Shown: in pieces, positions 34,899-43,978 of the stretch
How the letters are laid out: each line of letters starts with the position of its first letter
Numbering within the stretch: position 1 is the stretch's first letter
NCBI GenBank assembly: GCA_964405465.1
Contig: CAYONZ010000025.1
Location: forward strand, 1 to 49,237
Source: CAYONZ01 sp964405465
GTDB lineage: Bacteria > Bdellovibrionota > Bdellovibrionia > Bdellovibrionales > JAMPXM01
Length of the DNA: 49,237 bases
Reading direction: 5' to 3'
The notes under the pieces: generated by a model
Seen by the model: only the letters and a program-made list of their open reading frames with translations
What the model was told of the DNA's origin: nothing
The model's database searches: none
Program-made: the position numbers and the translations under genes

Positions 34899-37628
34899 CT
34901 AGTGCCTCACCGCTGCTGCTTTTTTTTGCTTAATGGCTGCCTGCGCCGCCGCAAGACGGGCAATCGGCACACGATATGGCGAGCAACTCACATAGTCTAA
35001 ACCTGCTTTTTGGAAGAATTCGATACTTTCAGGGTCGCCGCCATGCTCACCGCAAACTCCGATCTTAAGATCAGATCTTGTGCGACGGCCCAAATCGACG
35101 CCGATTTTCACAAGCTTGCCCACTCCATCTTGATCAATACTCACAAATGGATCGGTGGCAAAAATTCCTTCTTCTACATAGGTTCCCAAGAATCTACCCG
35201 CATCGTCGCGCGACAATCCCAAAGTAGTTTGAGTTAAATCATTTGTACCGAAACTAAAAAATTCGGCTTCTTCAGCAATTTCATCAGCCGTCATCGCCGC
35301 GCGCGGCAACTCAATCATGGTTCCGATGGTGTAATCGAATTTCACGCCCTTTTCTTTTTGAACAGCTTCAACTTCTACTTTTGAAAGCTGCTTCAATATC
35401 TCGAGCTCCTTTCGAGTGCCGACAAGTGGAATCATGATCTCTGGAACCAAAGTCATTCCTTCAGCAACAAGCAATGCCGCCGCCTCGGCAATAGCTCGAG
35501 TCTGCATCTGATAAATCTCAGGATAGGTGATCGCCAAGCGGCAGCCCCTATGCCCCAACATCGGATTAAATTCATGCAAGCCTTTAACTCGAGCACGCAA
35601 TTTTTCAAAAGGCATTTTCAATCGCTCTGCAAGCTCACGCGTTTCTTCGTCGGTATGGGGAACAAACTCGTGCAGAGGAGGATCCAGCAAGCGAATTGTT
35701 ACTGGATAACCCTTCATCGTTTTGAAAAGTTCGTAAAAATCTTGGCGCTGCATCGGCAAAAGTTTCTCTAGAGCCAATTCACGCTCAGTTTTATTTTCAG
35801 CAACAATCATCTCACGAACGGCGTCAATGCGATCGGCACCAAAAAACATGTGCTCAGTTCGGCAAAGCCCAATACCTTCAGCTCCAAATTCACGAGCTGT
35901 CGTTGCATCTTTAGGCGTATCGGCATTGGCGCGCACCTTCATTGTGCGATGCTGATCGGCGTACGCCATCATTCGCGTAAAAACTGCATCCAATTTTGGT
36001 TCAACAGTCTTGACCTCACCTAAATAGACTTCACCTGTCGACCCATCCAGAGTGATGACATCACCCTTCTTCAAAACGTAACCCTTCACACGCATCTCTT
36101 GACGAGAGTAATCGACTTGCACCTCACCGCAACCGGCCACACAGCACTTACCCATTCCGCGTGCCACCACTGCTGCATGCGATGTCATGCCGCCACGAGT
36201 GGTGAAAATTCCTTGAGCTGCAACCATTCCCAAAATGTCTTCTGGTGATGTCTCGACTCGCACCAAAATCACTTTGTGACCCTTCTCGCGAAGATCAACC
36301 GCTTCTTCACTTGAAAACACGATCTCACCACATGCTCCGCCCGGACTTGCGGGAAGGCCTTTGGCCAAAAAGGTTTTTTGCGCCTTTGGATCTAGAGTCG
36401 GATGAAGAAGTTGATCCAGGCTCTTGGCATCAAGTCGCAATAACGCATCTTCAGTTGAAATCAATTTTTCATCGATCATATCCGAAGCGATCTTCAAGGC
36501 CGCAGCGGCCGTGCGTTTGCCATTTCGTGTTTGCAACATCCAAAGCTTGTTCTGCTCGATCGTAAATTCCATATCCTGCATGTCACGATAATGTGCCTCA
36601 AGCTTTTTGTAGATTTGCACGAGCTCATTAAAAAGTTTCGGCATTTTTTCTTCAAGCGATGGCAGTCCAGTTCCATCCGCAGCCTTCTTGGTCAATGGCT
36701 GAGGCGTGCGAATACCTGCGACCACATCTTCACCTTGAGCATTGATTAAAAACTCACCGTAAAAAAGGTTCTCCCCTGTCGATGGGTCTCGAGTGAAAGC
36801 AACGCCGGTTGCGGAGTCATCACCCATATTGCCAAATACCATCGATTGCACATTGACAGCGGTACCCCACCAGCTCGGAATGCCGTGAAGGTTTCTATAG
36901 GCGACGGCCCGAGGCGTGTTCCAGCTTCGAAACACGGCGGAGATCGCACCCCACAACTGCTCCATCGGATCCGATGGAAACTTCTGCCCAAGACTATCTA
37001 CGATTTGCTTCTTAAATTTAGTCACCAAGTGCTTGAGATCGTCAGCTGTCATCTCGGTATCTAGCTTGTAGCCTTTTTCATCTTTGAGGTCTTCAAGAGA
37101 CATTTCGAGCAAAGAAGAATTCATGCCCATAACAACATCAGAATACATTTGAATGAAGCGACGATAGGAATCCCACGCAAATCGTTCGTTGTTCGATTTT
37201 TTAGCGAGCCCCTCAACTGTTTCGTCGTTCAATCCCAAATTCAAAATGGTATCCATCATACCCGGCATACTCGCACGAGCTCCTGAGCGGACGCTGACCA
37301 AAAGCGGATTCGATTTGTCGCCAAACTTTTTTCCAATTTTGGTTTCTACTTTTGACAGGGCAGCTTTGACTCCCTCGCAAACATAATCAGGTAACTTCTG
37401 GCCATTCTCATTGAATGCCGTACAAATGGCAGTCGAAATGGTGAACCCCGGAGGAACAGGAAGTCCAATCGATGTCATCTCTGCGAGATTTGCACCTTTA
37501 CCTCCAAGAATGTCTTTCATCCCAGCGTTGCCGTCAGTGTCTCCAGCAGCAAAAAAGTAAACGAATTTCTCATTCTTCGTGGTCTGTGCTTTTGGGTTGG
37601 CGTTGGTCGTTTGGCCCATCGTATTCAT
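34899..37628 (-). CDS. ppdK: pyruvate, phosphate dikinase
   Basis: A 909-residue enzyme interconverting pyruvate, ATP and phosphate with phosphoenolpyruvate, AMP and pyrophosphate. The N-terminal ATP-grasp domain starts with G-G-K-G-A-N-L-A-E-M. The swivelling phosphohistidine domain has G-G-M-T-S-H-A-A-V with His484. The C-terminal TIM barrel carries G-T-N-D-L-T-Q-T and C-G-E-H-G-G-D-P, which distinguishes PPDK from PEP synthase. Start at ATG 37628, with a purine stretch (AGGAAGCGAGG) ahead. It follows glyS by 35 bp and ends at a hairpin terminator. Confidence 0.96.
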   Translation of the reverse strand: MNTMGQTTNANPKAQTTKNEKFVYFFAAGDTDGNAGMKDILGGKGANLAEMTSIGLPVPPGFTISTAICTAFNENGQKLPDYVCEGVKAALSKVETKIGKKFGDKSNPLLVSVRSGARASMPGMMDTILNLGLNDETVEGLAKKSNNERFAWDSYRRFIQMYSDVVMGMNSSLLEMSLEDLKDEKGYKLDTEMTADDLKHLVTKFKKQIVDSLGQKFPSDPMEQLWGAISAVFRSWNTPRAVAYRNLHGIPSWWGTAVNVQSMVFGNMGDDSATGVAFTRDPSTGENLFYGEFLINAQGEDVVAGIRTPQPLTKKAADGTGLPSLEEKMPKLFNELVQIYKKLEAHYRDMQDMEFTIEQNKLWMLQTRNGKRTAAAALKIASDMIDEKLISTEDALLRLDAKSLDQLLHPTLDPKAQKTFLAKGLPASPGGACGEIVFSSEEAVDLREKGHKVILVRVETSPEDILGMVAAQGIFTTRGGMTSHAAVVARGMGKCCVAGCGEVQVDYSRQEMRVKGYVLKKGDVITLDGSTGEVYLGEVKTVEPKLDAVFTRMMAYADQHRTMKVRANADTPKDATTAREFGAEGIGLCRTEHMFFGADRIDAVREMIVAENKTERELALEKLLPMQRQDFYELFKTMKGYPVTIRLLDPPLHEFVPHTDEETRELAERLKMPFEKLRARVKGLHEFNPMLGHRGCRLAITYPEIYQMQTRAIAEAAALLVAEGMTLVPEIMIPLVGTRKELEILKQLSKVEVEAVQKEKGVKFDYTIGTMIELPRAAMTADEIAEEAEFFSFGTNDLTQTTLGLSRDDAGRFLGTYVEEGIFATDPFVSIDQDGVGKLVKIGVDLGRRTRSDLKIGVCGEHGGDPESIEFFQKAGLDYVSCSPYRVPIARLAAAQAAIKQKKAAAVRH

Positions 37629-37663
37629 GCCTCGCTTCCTTTCAAATCAGTTAATCAAAAAAA

Positions 37664-39028
37664 TTAAAAATTTCTCAAACCTTTAGTGATGTAGTCTTCA
37701 AGACCTGCAATCTCAACGCGGTCTTGCTTCATCGTATCTCTATGACGAACCGTAACTTTGTGATCAACTAGAGAATCAAAATCAATAGTCACACAAAACG
37801 GAGTTCCGATCTCATCTTGCCTTCGGTAACGTTTACCAATCGAAGCGCTCTCATCATACTGCACATCCATGATCTCAGAAAATTGATCACGCAATTTTTC
37901 AGCAAGCCCCATCAACTCGGGTTTCTTTGACAAAGGCAAGAAGGCCACCTTGATGGGTGCAATCTCTGGGTGAAAGCCTAAAACCACCCGGATATCCTCA
38001 GTACCTTTGTCATCTTTAGTGACCTCTTCACGGTAGGCATCACACATGAAGGCCAAAAACAATCGATCACAACCAACGGCTGTCTCAATCACATAGGGAA
38101 CAAATTTTTCTTTATTCACTTCATCAAAGTATTCGATCGTTTTTCCGGAGAACTTTGCATGCTGACTAAGGTCAAAGTTACCACGGTTGTGAATGCCTTC
38201 GAGCTCGCTCCAGCCCATTGGAAATAAGTATTCAACATCGACGGCAGCTTTCGCATAGTGAGCCAATTTATCTGGAGGATGAGGTTCAAACTTCAAATTC
38301 GCTTCGCGAAGGCCAAACTTTTTATAAAAGGCCAAGCGTCGCGTCTTCCACTCTTCGTAGTGTTCGGCGTCGGTGCCAGGCTTAACAAAATATTGCATTT
38401 CCATTTGCTCAAATTCACGCGTGCGAAAAATAAAATTACCTGGAGTGATTTCATTGCGAAAACTCTTACCAATCGCTGCAATTCCAAACGGAATTTTATA
38501 ACGGGTACTCGCCTGGCAGTTCAAAAAATTCACGAAGTGCCCTTGCGCAGTTTCTGGTCGCAAGTAGATGACCGAACCTTGATCTTCAACGGGGCCCATA
38601 TGAGTTTTAAACATCAAATTGAACTGCCGAGGCTCAGAAAGATTTTTAGAACCGCAGCTTGGGCATTTTTGCTCTTTCAAATAAGACTCAGTGTTGTCTG
38701 AGCGAAAACGTGTCTTACAGTCTTTACAATCAACCAGCGGATCAGAAAAACCGTCGACATGGCCCGAGGCCTTCCACACCATTGGATGCATCAAAATCGC
38801 GGCATCAATGCCACAAATTTCAGGCCGTCTCGTCATGGTGGTCCACCACGCACGTTTCACATTGAGCTTCATTAATGATCCCAGTGGGCCATAGTCCCAG
38901 CAAGACCCCAGACCACCGTAGATTTCTGAACTCTGAAAAACAAATCCTCTACGCTTCGACAAAGACACAAGCGTTTGCAAATCTTTAAGACGACGAACCT
39001 CGGGCACTGTACTCTCTGGAACTGACAT
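37664..39028 (-). CDS. glyS: glycyl-tRNA synthetase (single-chain, homodimeric type)
   Basis: Class II synthetase of 454 residues, alpha2 type rather than the two-subunit bacterial form. Y-G-G-L-G-S-C-W-D-Y-G-P-L-G at 37-50, a zinc-ribbon-like insertion with Cys101, Cys104, Cys122 and Cys125, motif 2 F-R-N-E-I-T-P, and the C-terminal anticodon-binding domain (from about 350). GAGGG precedes ATG 39028 by six bases. First gene of a glyS-ppdK pair. Confidence 0.96.
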   Translation of the reverse strand: MSVPESTVPEVRRLKDLQTLVSLSKRRGFVFQSSEIYGGLGSCWDYGPLGSLMKLNVKRAWWTTMTRRPEICGIDAAILMHPMVWKASGHVDGFSDPLVDCKDCKTRFRSDNTESYLKEQKCPSCGSKNLSEPRQFNLMFKTHMGPVEDQGSVIYLRPETAQGHFVNFLNCQASTRYKIPFGIAAIGKSFRNEITPGNFIFRTREFEQMEMQYFVKPGTDAEHYEEWKTRRLAFYKKFGLREANLKFEPHPPDKLAHYAKAAVDVEYLFPMGWSELEGIHNRGNFDLSQHAKFSGKTIEYFDEVNKEKFVPYVIETAVGCDRLFLAFMCDAYREEVTKDDKGTEDIRVVLGFHPEIAPIKVAFLPLSKKPELMGLAEKLRDQFSEIMDVQYDESASIGKRYRRQDEIGTPFCVTIDFDSLVDHKVTVRHRDTMKQDRVEIAGLEDYITKGLRNF

Positions 39029-39158
39029 GAAACTTCCCTCTATATAAAATTAGCGCGGCTCAATCAGAATCAAGAAATCGAGTCTTGTCAAAGGCTTTTG
39101 AATCAGAGAAACTTTAACTGATTTCAATGAGTTATCGCTCTACGTGAGGAGTCTTGTT

Positions 39159-39761
39159 ATGCCAACATGCGGTCTGCTGAAGAAACATGCATTTTCTCGG
39201 GTTTTTTGGCTTAGAACCCTAGTTATTTTGGTTTTTGCGCTCACTTCAATGCAAAGTGCGACGGCGACCGACCACGAAGGCTCCACGAGCCCTGCTGAAA
39301 AAAAACCGATTTTCGACAAAGATCTGGCGCGCCGCGAGGAGATGCTGGTGATGTCAAGACAGCTAGGGGTCACCTGCAATCACTGTCATGATCCAGCCAA
39401 TTTTCGCGATGGAAAGCTTAAAAACTTTCAGATAGCGAAAGAGCATATGCGTGTTGTGGAATTCATTAACAGCGCAAAAGGTTGGAACTCGAAACCCAAA
39501 GTAGATTGCTACACTTGCCATAAGGGTTCGGCAAAATTTGATTATAAAGAAAAATTGATCGAGCCCGAAAGCCACTCGGTCTATCGTCCCAAAAAAAGAT
39601 TGATCGTCAAAAGGCCTAAGGCCAAGGACGAAGCCTCGCACGAAGGTGGCGAGCAGAGCGCAAACAAAAAAGAAGAGAAAAAGACCGAAGGTAAAGGCGC
39701 CGAATCTGAGGGTAAAAAAGAAGAAAAGAAAGAAGAGAAAAAAGAAGGTGGCCATCACTGA
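39159..39761 (+). CDS. di-haem cytochrome c with Lys/Glu-rich tail
   Basis: A 200-residue exported protein. ATG 39159 is chosen because AGGAG lies seven bases upstream; the in-frame GTG 15 bp earlier overlaps that ribosome site. Signal peptide at about 16-37. Two haem-attachment motifs: C-N-H-C-H at 73-77 and C-Y-T-C-H at 117-121. The spacing and the L-G-V-T-C-N-H-C-H context resemble the photosynthetic-reaction-centre-type cytochrome c family in non-phototrophs. From about 150 the protein is almost entirely Lys, Glu, Gly and Ala, ending G-H-H. Likely periplasmic electron carrier; partner unknown. Confidence 0.85.
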   Translation: MPTCGLLKKHAFSRVFWLRTLVILVFALTSMQSATATDHEGSTSPAEKKPIFDKDLARREEMLVMSRQLGVTCNHCHDPANFRDGKLKNFQIAKEHMRVVEFINSAKGWNSKPKVDCYTCHKGSAKFDYKEKLIEPESHSVYRPKKRLIVKRPKAKDEASHEGGEQSANKKEEKKTEGKGAESEGKKEEKKEEKKEGGHH

Positions 39762-39787
39762 TTTTGAGCGCAGAATTGTTGCGCAGA

Positions 39788-40333
39788 TCAACTGGCGCGC
39801 AAAATTGAATCTAAGGCAGCTGTTAAAAATTCTTGTGATTCAGTTGCGACATTGGCCTTCATTTTTTCAAATGCCTGTCGAGCTTCTTCTTTGGAACTTC
39901 CTGCAGGAAGGCCCAAGACTTCAAACGCATCCCATGAGTGACCATTGTAGTTGAAAATTACATTCAGCGTCTTCTCTTGAAGCATACCTGAACTCTGCAT
40001 GAACGCCTCAACATCAAAGTCAGTGTATCGAGATTTACGAGTATGAGGTGAATCATGACGTGATGTCTCCGAATTCAAATCAAGATTTGCTGCCGCAGAT
40101 GCACCCGCATATTTCGAAGAGGCAACCGTCAAGTTCAAGGCACCAGTCTGAGATTTAGTCCTCACTGTGGCGAGTGCCGAGTTCTGACGATTGCTTCCGA
40201 ACGGAACACCTTGCGCACGTAAGTTCAATGGCACGGGCTCATCAGCACGTTTTCTTGCAAACGCGTACGATGCCACAAGGAGAGTGACAAACACACCAAT
40301 CACAATTAAAAAAAGTGGCAAGACATTGGCCAT
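39788..40333 (-). CDS. membrane protein with degenerate J-domain-like C-terminus
   Basis: A 181-residue protein with an N-terminal transmembrane segment at about 5-25, a polar linker, and a C-terminal segment at about 134-178 reading W-D-A-F-E-V-L-G-L-P-A-G-S-S-K-E-E-A-R-Q-A-F, the helix I-II start of a DnaJ J domain. The HPD tripeptide needed to stimulate Hsp70 is absent. It may therefore be a J-like scaffold. Convergent with the cytochrome gene (26-bp gap). Shine-Dalgarno weak. Confidence 0.65.
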   Translation of the reverse strand: MANVLPLFLIVIGVFVTLLVASYAFARKRADEPVPLNLRAQGVPFGSNRQNSALATVRTKSQTGALNLTVASSKYAGASAAANLDLNSETSRHDSPHTRKSRYTDFDVEAFMQSSGMLQEKTLNVIFNYNGHSWDAFEVLGLPAGSSKEEARQAFEKMKANVATESQEFLTAALDSILRAS

Positions 40334-40437
40334 TGATTAGATTATCTACGTTTAGAATGCATGTTGGCAAGATCACGTAGGTTAAGAGTTCCCTTAGAAA
40401 ATATAAAGAATTTTAAATGCCTCAAAGGAGGACAGTT

Positions 40438-41235
40438 ATGGCTCAGCCCCCAAACCCTTTTGAACAACAGACGCCTATCCCAGGAGTCAAACACATACTC
40501 GCCATAAGCTCAGGAAAGGGCGGGGTTGGTAAAAGCACTGTGGCCACCAATCTAGCCCTTGCGCTAGCCAAGCAAGGGGCGCGCGTAGGTCTACTTGATG
40601 CTGACATCTACGGGCCAAGTATTCCACGTATGTTAGGAGCTCTTCATCAAAAGCCCGAGATCAAAGAAGATCGACGAATTATTCCTTTGGAACGTTTCGG
40701 AATGAGACTGATGAGTCTTGGTTTCTTGGTGGACGAAGATCTCGCAGTTGTCTGGCGGGGTCCGATGTTATTCAAAGCCATGGATCAATTTCTTCGCGAG
40801 GTTTCATGGGGTGAACTCGACTTCCTGTTGGTTGACCTTCCTCCTGGCACTGGTGACATACAACTTTCATTGACACAGAAAGTTCCGGTCTCTGGAGCCA
40901 TCGGCGTATCGACTCCGCAAAATGTAGCGCTCACTGATGTGAAAAAAGCCCTCGACATGTGGGCACGCGTGAGTGTTCCGATTTTGGGTGTGATCGAAAA
41001 CATGTCTTACCTTCGTCAAGACAACGGCGAGCGCACGCAGCTTTTTCCGAAGGGACAACTGGATCAATACCTAAAAGAACGTGGAATCACGAAACTGGGT
41101 GAAATTCCGTTTCATCCTAGCGTAGGCGTGGGAGGAGAGGCAGGAATACCTGTCGTGGAATCATCACCCGACTCGCCAGAGGCCCATGTGTTTATGCAGA
41201 TTGCAGAGAAAGTCCGCCAGCAATTGCCAATTTAA
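40438..41235 (+). CDS. mrp: Mrp/NBP35-family ATPase lacking cysteines
   Basis: P-loop ATPase of the Mrp/ApbC/Nbp35 family, normally an Fe-S cluster carrier. Start set at ATG 40438, which has a perfect AAAGGAGG six bases upstream; an earlier in-frame ATG at 40417 overlaps that site. The 265-residue protein has the deviant Walker A G-K-G-G-V-G-K-S-T at 26-34, D-A-D-I-Y-G-P-S-I-P at 54-63 and D-L-P-P-G-T-G-D at 133-140. Where family members have a C-x-x-C after E-N-M-S-Y (187-191) it has R-Q-D-N-G-E, and the whole protein contains no cysteine. No N-terminal DUF59 domain. Function may be altered. Confidence 0.88.
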   Translation: MAQPPNPFEQQTPIPGVKHILAISSGKGGVGKSTVATNLALALAKQGARVGLLDADIYGPSIPRMLGALHQKPEIKEDRRIIPLERFGMRLMSLGFLVDEDLAVVWRGPMLFKAMDQFLREVSWGELDFLLVDLPPGTGDIQLSLTQKVPVSGAIGVSTPQNVALTDVKKALDMWARVSVPILGVIENMSYLRQDNGERTQLFPKGQLDQYLKERGITKLGEIPFHPSVGVGGEAGIPVVESSPDSPEAHVFMQIAEKVRQQLPI

Positions 41236-41354
41236 TATTTAAACTATGAAGCTGGCACCCAACAATCGGACTCATCCGCAAGTGGTTTGTTCCCTACACT
41301 ATCATAAAAAAAAACCGACAGAGGATTGTACAATCCTTTATCGGGAGTTCTGCA

Positions 41355-42206
41355 GTGGTTTACCAAAAAAGTCGATTTCAATTCAAACCAATGTCCAAGT
41401 TTTTTTTGCAGCTTATTTTCGCCTGCACATTTGCTTCACTCGCCTGCACGGTTTCAGCCCATGCCCTTGAGCTTCCTGAAGATTGTCTATCCGCTTTCAA
41501 TCAATCACTCGCTCTTTCACCAGATCTCAATGCGAAGAACTACTCCTTCGCCCGAGATGGACGATTGCTCGACAAAGCCTCAGGAAAACTTCTTGCAGCT
41601 CAAGAGCTTTTAGCTCATTCAGCCCAACTCGAGTTTGATGAGCAGGCAAAGGATACGTTCAACAGCAAACCGATCACCCTAAATTTCAAACAGAAAATTG
41701 AAATCAAAAGAATTGATTTTTCGCATTTTGAAATCAGCTATGATCGTAAAGCCAAAGAAATCGCTCGCCTGGAGTCTAGCGGTCAGCTCGCAGACCCGAC
41801 GGGCAAAACCAAACTTGAAAACGTACAAGACGCCAAGCAAATTGAAACATTCGAATTCAAAAAGGGAAAATGTCGTCTCACCCAAGTGAAACAAAAAGAT
41901 GCCACTTCCTATTGGGTGGAGTTCGATCAAGACCTCTGCCAAAAATGGTCCACAATGCCGATGAAGACTGACAAATCTAAAGAGGCCGCAACCACCGCAG
42001 AAAAACTTCTCCTGCTGAGCGAAGCAAGTAAGCGAGTGAAACAAAGTGCGCAGCATCTTCTCTATGCCTATGACTTCATCGATGACGATGACAACAATCA
42101 GTATCGATTTCTCGCCCAAACTGAGAGCTGCAAAAAATATTCACCACCGCAAGCTGCTCCTCAGACGGAACGCTCGAGTTCACAAAGAATACAAAGACGA
42201 AAGTAA
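41355..42206 (+). CDS. secreted hypothetical protein
   Basis: A 283-residue protein. GTG 41355 has GGGAG seven bases upstream; the later ATG 41391 would also leave a full signal peptide (MSKFFLQLIFACTFASLACTVSAHA). The mature part is lysine- and glutamate-rich with cysteines in L-P-E-D-C, G-K-C-R, D-L-C-Q and E-S-C-K, suggesting two disulphides, and alternating strands (ITLNFKQKIEIKRIDFSHFEISY). The C-terminus is basic, Gln/Ser-rich. No family recognised. Confidence 0.65.
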   Translation: MVYQKSRFQFKPMSKFFLQLIFACTFASLACTVSAHALELPEDCLSAFNQSLALSPDLNAKNYSFARDGRLLDKASGKLLAAQELLAHSAQLEFDEQAKDTFNSKPITLNFKQKIEIKRIDFSHFEISYDRKAKEIARLESSGQLADPTGKTKLENVQDAKQIETFEFKKGKCRLTQVKQKDATSYWVEFDQDLCQKWSTMPMKTDKSKEAATTAEKLLLLSEASKRVKQSAQHLLYAYDFIDDDDNNQYRFLAQTESCKKYSPPQAAPQTERSSSQRIQRRK

Positions 42207-42595
42207 TTCCCGCACGGGCGCCACCGGTCTTAATTTAACGATTCTAACTTAACGATTTTAATATAGCGATTTCTCCACCGCCTGACCGCGCCTCTTCGCG
42301 ACATGGGTTTTGGAACAAAGGGTTGTCACCCACTTTCACTAGACCTTTAGCCCGCAAAAGACTCGATTACCTTTGCACAAAGCTGAGCACTATCTTGATC
42401 ACAAGAATTAAAATTCTCAAGATCAACTCAAGTCACTCAAGCCATGACCGATAAGAATCCAGGTTCATTGGATTCTCCTCTCTGCGAGGAGGCTGAGGCC
42501 ATGGGTGGAGAAACCATCTATGGCCTCTTCATTTTTGCGACCATGACCAAACCCAAAATATTCTGGCGCCACATTTTTTCTTGTCCGATTGTCGC
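42207..42595. other. intergenic region with hairpins
   Basis: Between convergent genes. It contains three near-copies of a TTAACGATT-like unit at about 42236-42272, an inverted repeat TTGATC/GATCAA at 42395-42400 and 42421-42426 with a nested AGAAT/ATTCT, and a terminator-like hairpin at 42495-42536. No convincing coding frame. Confidence 0.5.
42495..42536 (+). terminator. terminator-like hairpin
   Basis: An 8-bp stem GAGGCCAT/ATGGCCTC (42495-42502 with 42520-42527), followed by TTCATTTTT on the plus strand. It is about 290 bp after the 41355-42206 gene, so the transcript it ends is uncertain. A smaller CTCCTC/GAGGAG hairpin precedes it. Confidence 0.5.
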
Positions 42596-43399
42596 CTACC
42601 AAGAAAACCAATCGACATTTAAGCAACGTACAGTTTCACTTGGAGAGGGATGCACGATTTCTTGGATTCTTTGAATAAATTGTGGAATCTCTTGTCGGAT
42701 CTTTGCTGCGTCGGCATCGCTCAAAGACATCGGCCCAGTGTAAAACAAATTCTTTTCATCTTGTTTGAGCATTTTTTGAAACCCCTGCAATCTCCAATTC
42801 TGATGGTGTCGAGACACATGCGGAGAATCCGACTCGAGATGTGTTCGCTGTGGCCCCACGCTGAGCTTGCCACTCTCAAGCACACACAGTCCATGTTGCA
42901 CCAAAAAATCAATCACCCGTCGCACCTCCTCATGGGGAAGTTGCAAGTGCTTGGCAATAGCATCGAGTGAACGAAAATCTTCAACAGCAGAGAGGTTTCG
43001 AATGCCAGTATAAAGCCAATGCGAATAGTAAACTGAACGCACCACTTCTGGTAACGCCACATCTTTTTTTAACTTTGCACGCAGGTCTTGGGCACGCTCA
43101 CGCTCTTGATCAATTTTGGTTTTGATCTTCTTTTTCAAACGCATGTGTCCTGCGCGCTGATACTCAACGAGTAAGAAAAAAAACTGGGTTTCTGATTCGC
43201 TTAAGCCAATGAAGTCGGCGAGATCTGAGGCCAATTCGAGCTGTAACTCTTTGTCGCCGTTGAAAATCTGACTGATCAGCGTCGTGCTCACACCCACTTG
43301 CATCGCCATCTTGCGGTACAAACCACGCCCCGCCTTGGGTTGCAGAAAAATCCATTTTTTGATGAATTTCTTATAGTTATCAAATTCATAAATTGTCAT
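42596..43399 (-). CDS. TIGR02147-family protein (putative regulator)
   Basis: About 267 residues from ATG 43399 (a TTG three codons earlier is possible). The N-terminus reads E-F-D-N-Y-K-K-F-I-K-K-W-I, then a helix-turn-helix-like segment M-A-M-Q-V-G-V-S-T-T-L-I-S-Q-I-F-N-G, then L-A-D-F-I-G-L-S-E-S-E-T-Q-F-F: the pattern of the TIGR02147 family, which I know as expanded in Bdellovibrio and Fibrobacter lineages. The C-terminal half resembles a winged-helix/effector region. Transcribed divergently from a small secreted protein gene, a plausible target. Function in these bacteria is not established. Confidence 0.85.
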   Translation of the reverse strand: MTIYEFDNYKKFIKKWIFLQPKAGRGLYRKMAMQVGVSTTLISQIFNGDKELQLELASDLADFIGLSESETQFFFLLVEYQRAGHMRLKKKIKTKIDQERERAQDLRAKLKKDVALPEVVRSVYYSHWLYTGIRNLSAVEDFRSLDAIAKHLQLPHEEVRRVIDFLVQHGLCVLESGKLSVGPQRTHLESDSPHVSRHHQNWRLQGFQKMLKQDEKNLFYTGPMSLSDADAAKIRQEIPQFIQRIQEIVHPSPSETVRCLNVDWFSW

Positions 43400-43597
43400 A
43401 TTATACAATACCTTAGATTTATTATGTTTTCTTATTGTAAACTTATTTTGTCAAAATTCACAAACCAAATCTATGCCCTGCATCAAAAAGAATCTACAAC
43501 AGTTTCAACAACAAACGAGTGCGTTCGCGCAAGGACAGTCCCTAGGCGAGCCACGACTAAAACCGGGTCCATAAAAAGACTCACAAGGAGAATTGCA

Positions 43598-43978
43598 ATG
43601 AAAAGTAAAACAAACCTACTGACCTTCGTCGGAGCTTTAATGATCTGCGCATCAGTCGCTCAATCAATAGCTCAATCTAGAGCTCAAGCCGCCGACCTGA
43701 CCGACCCGATCGACAACAGCAAGCACTTTGTCACACGACCCGTGCTTCTCGCTGACATGGTTGCCCCTTGTGGTATTCCGAATACTCCAAGCGATACCAC
43801 TCAAACAGCATTGCGCGTGCGCGACGAAGTCGCCCGCCGACTGGTCGATGGCTACAGTCTTGCGGCATTGATTCCACTAAAGGGAGTGATCACTGACGGA
43901 AGCTTTAAGAATGGATTCGTTGGCATTGCAGATGAAAGCTGTGCCTATATTTTTGTACGTCAACCCGGAGTGAAATAA
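43598..43978 (+). CDS. small secreted hypothetical protein
   Basis: 126 residues from ATG 43598, supported by AAGGAG seven bases upstream (the frame is open much further 5' but overlaps the divergent regulator). Signal peptide at 1-31 ending in A-Q-A-A. The mature protein has two cysteines (in APCGIP and ESCAY), which could form one disulphide bridge, and ends in a hydrophobic strand I-F-V-R-Q-P. No family recognised. A long hairpin begins 15 bp after its stop. Confidence 0.7.
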   Translation: MKSKTNLLTFVGALMICASVAQSIAQSRAQAADLTDPIDNSKHFVTRPVLLADMVAPCGIPNTPSDTTQTALRVRDEVARRLVDGYSLAALIPLKGVITDGSFKNGFVGIADESCAYIFVRQPGVK

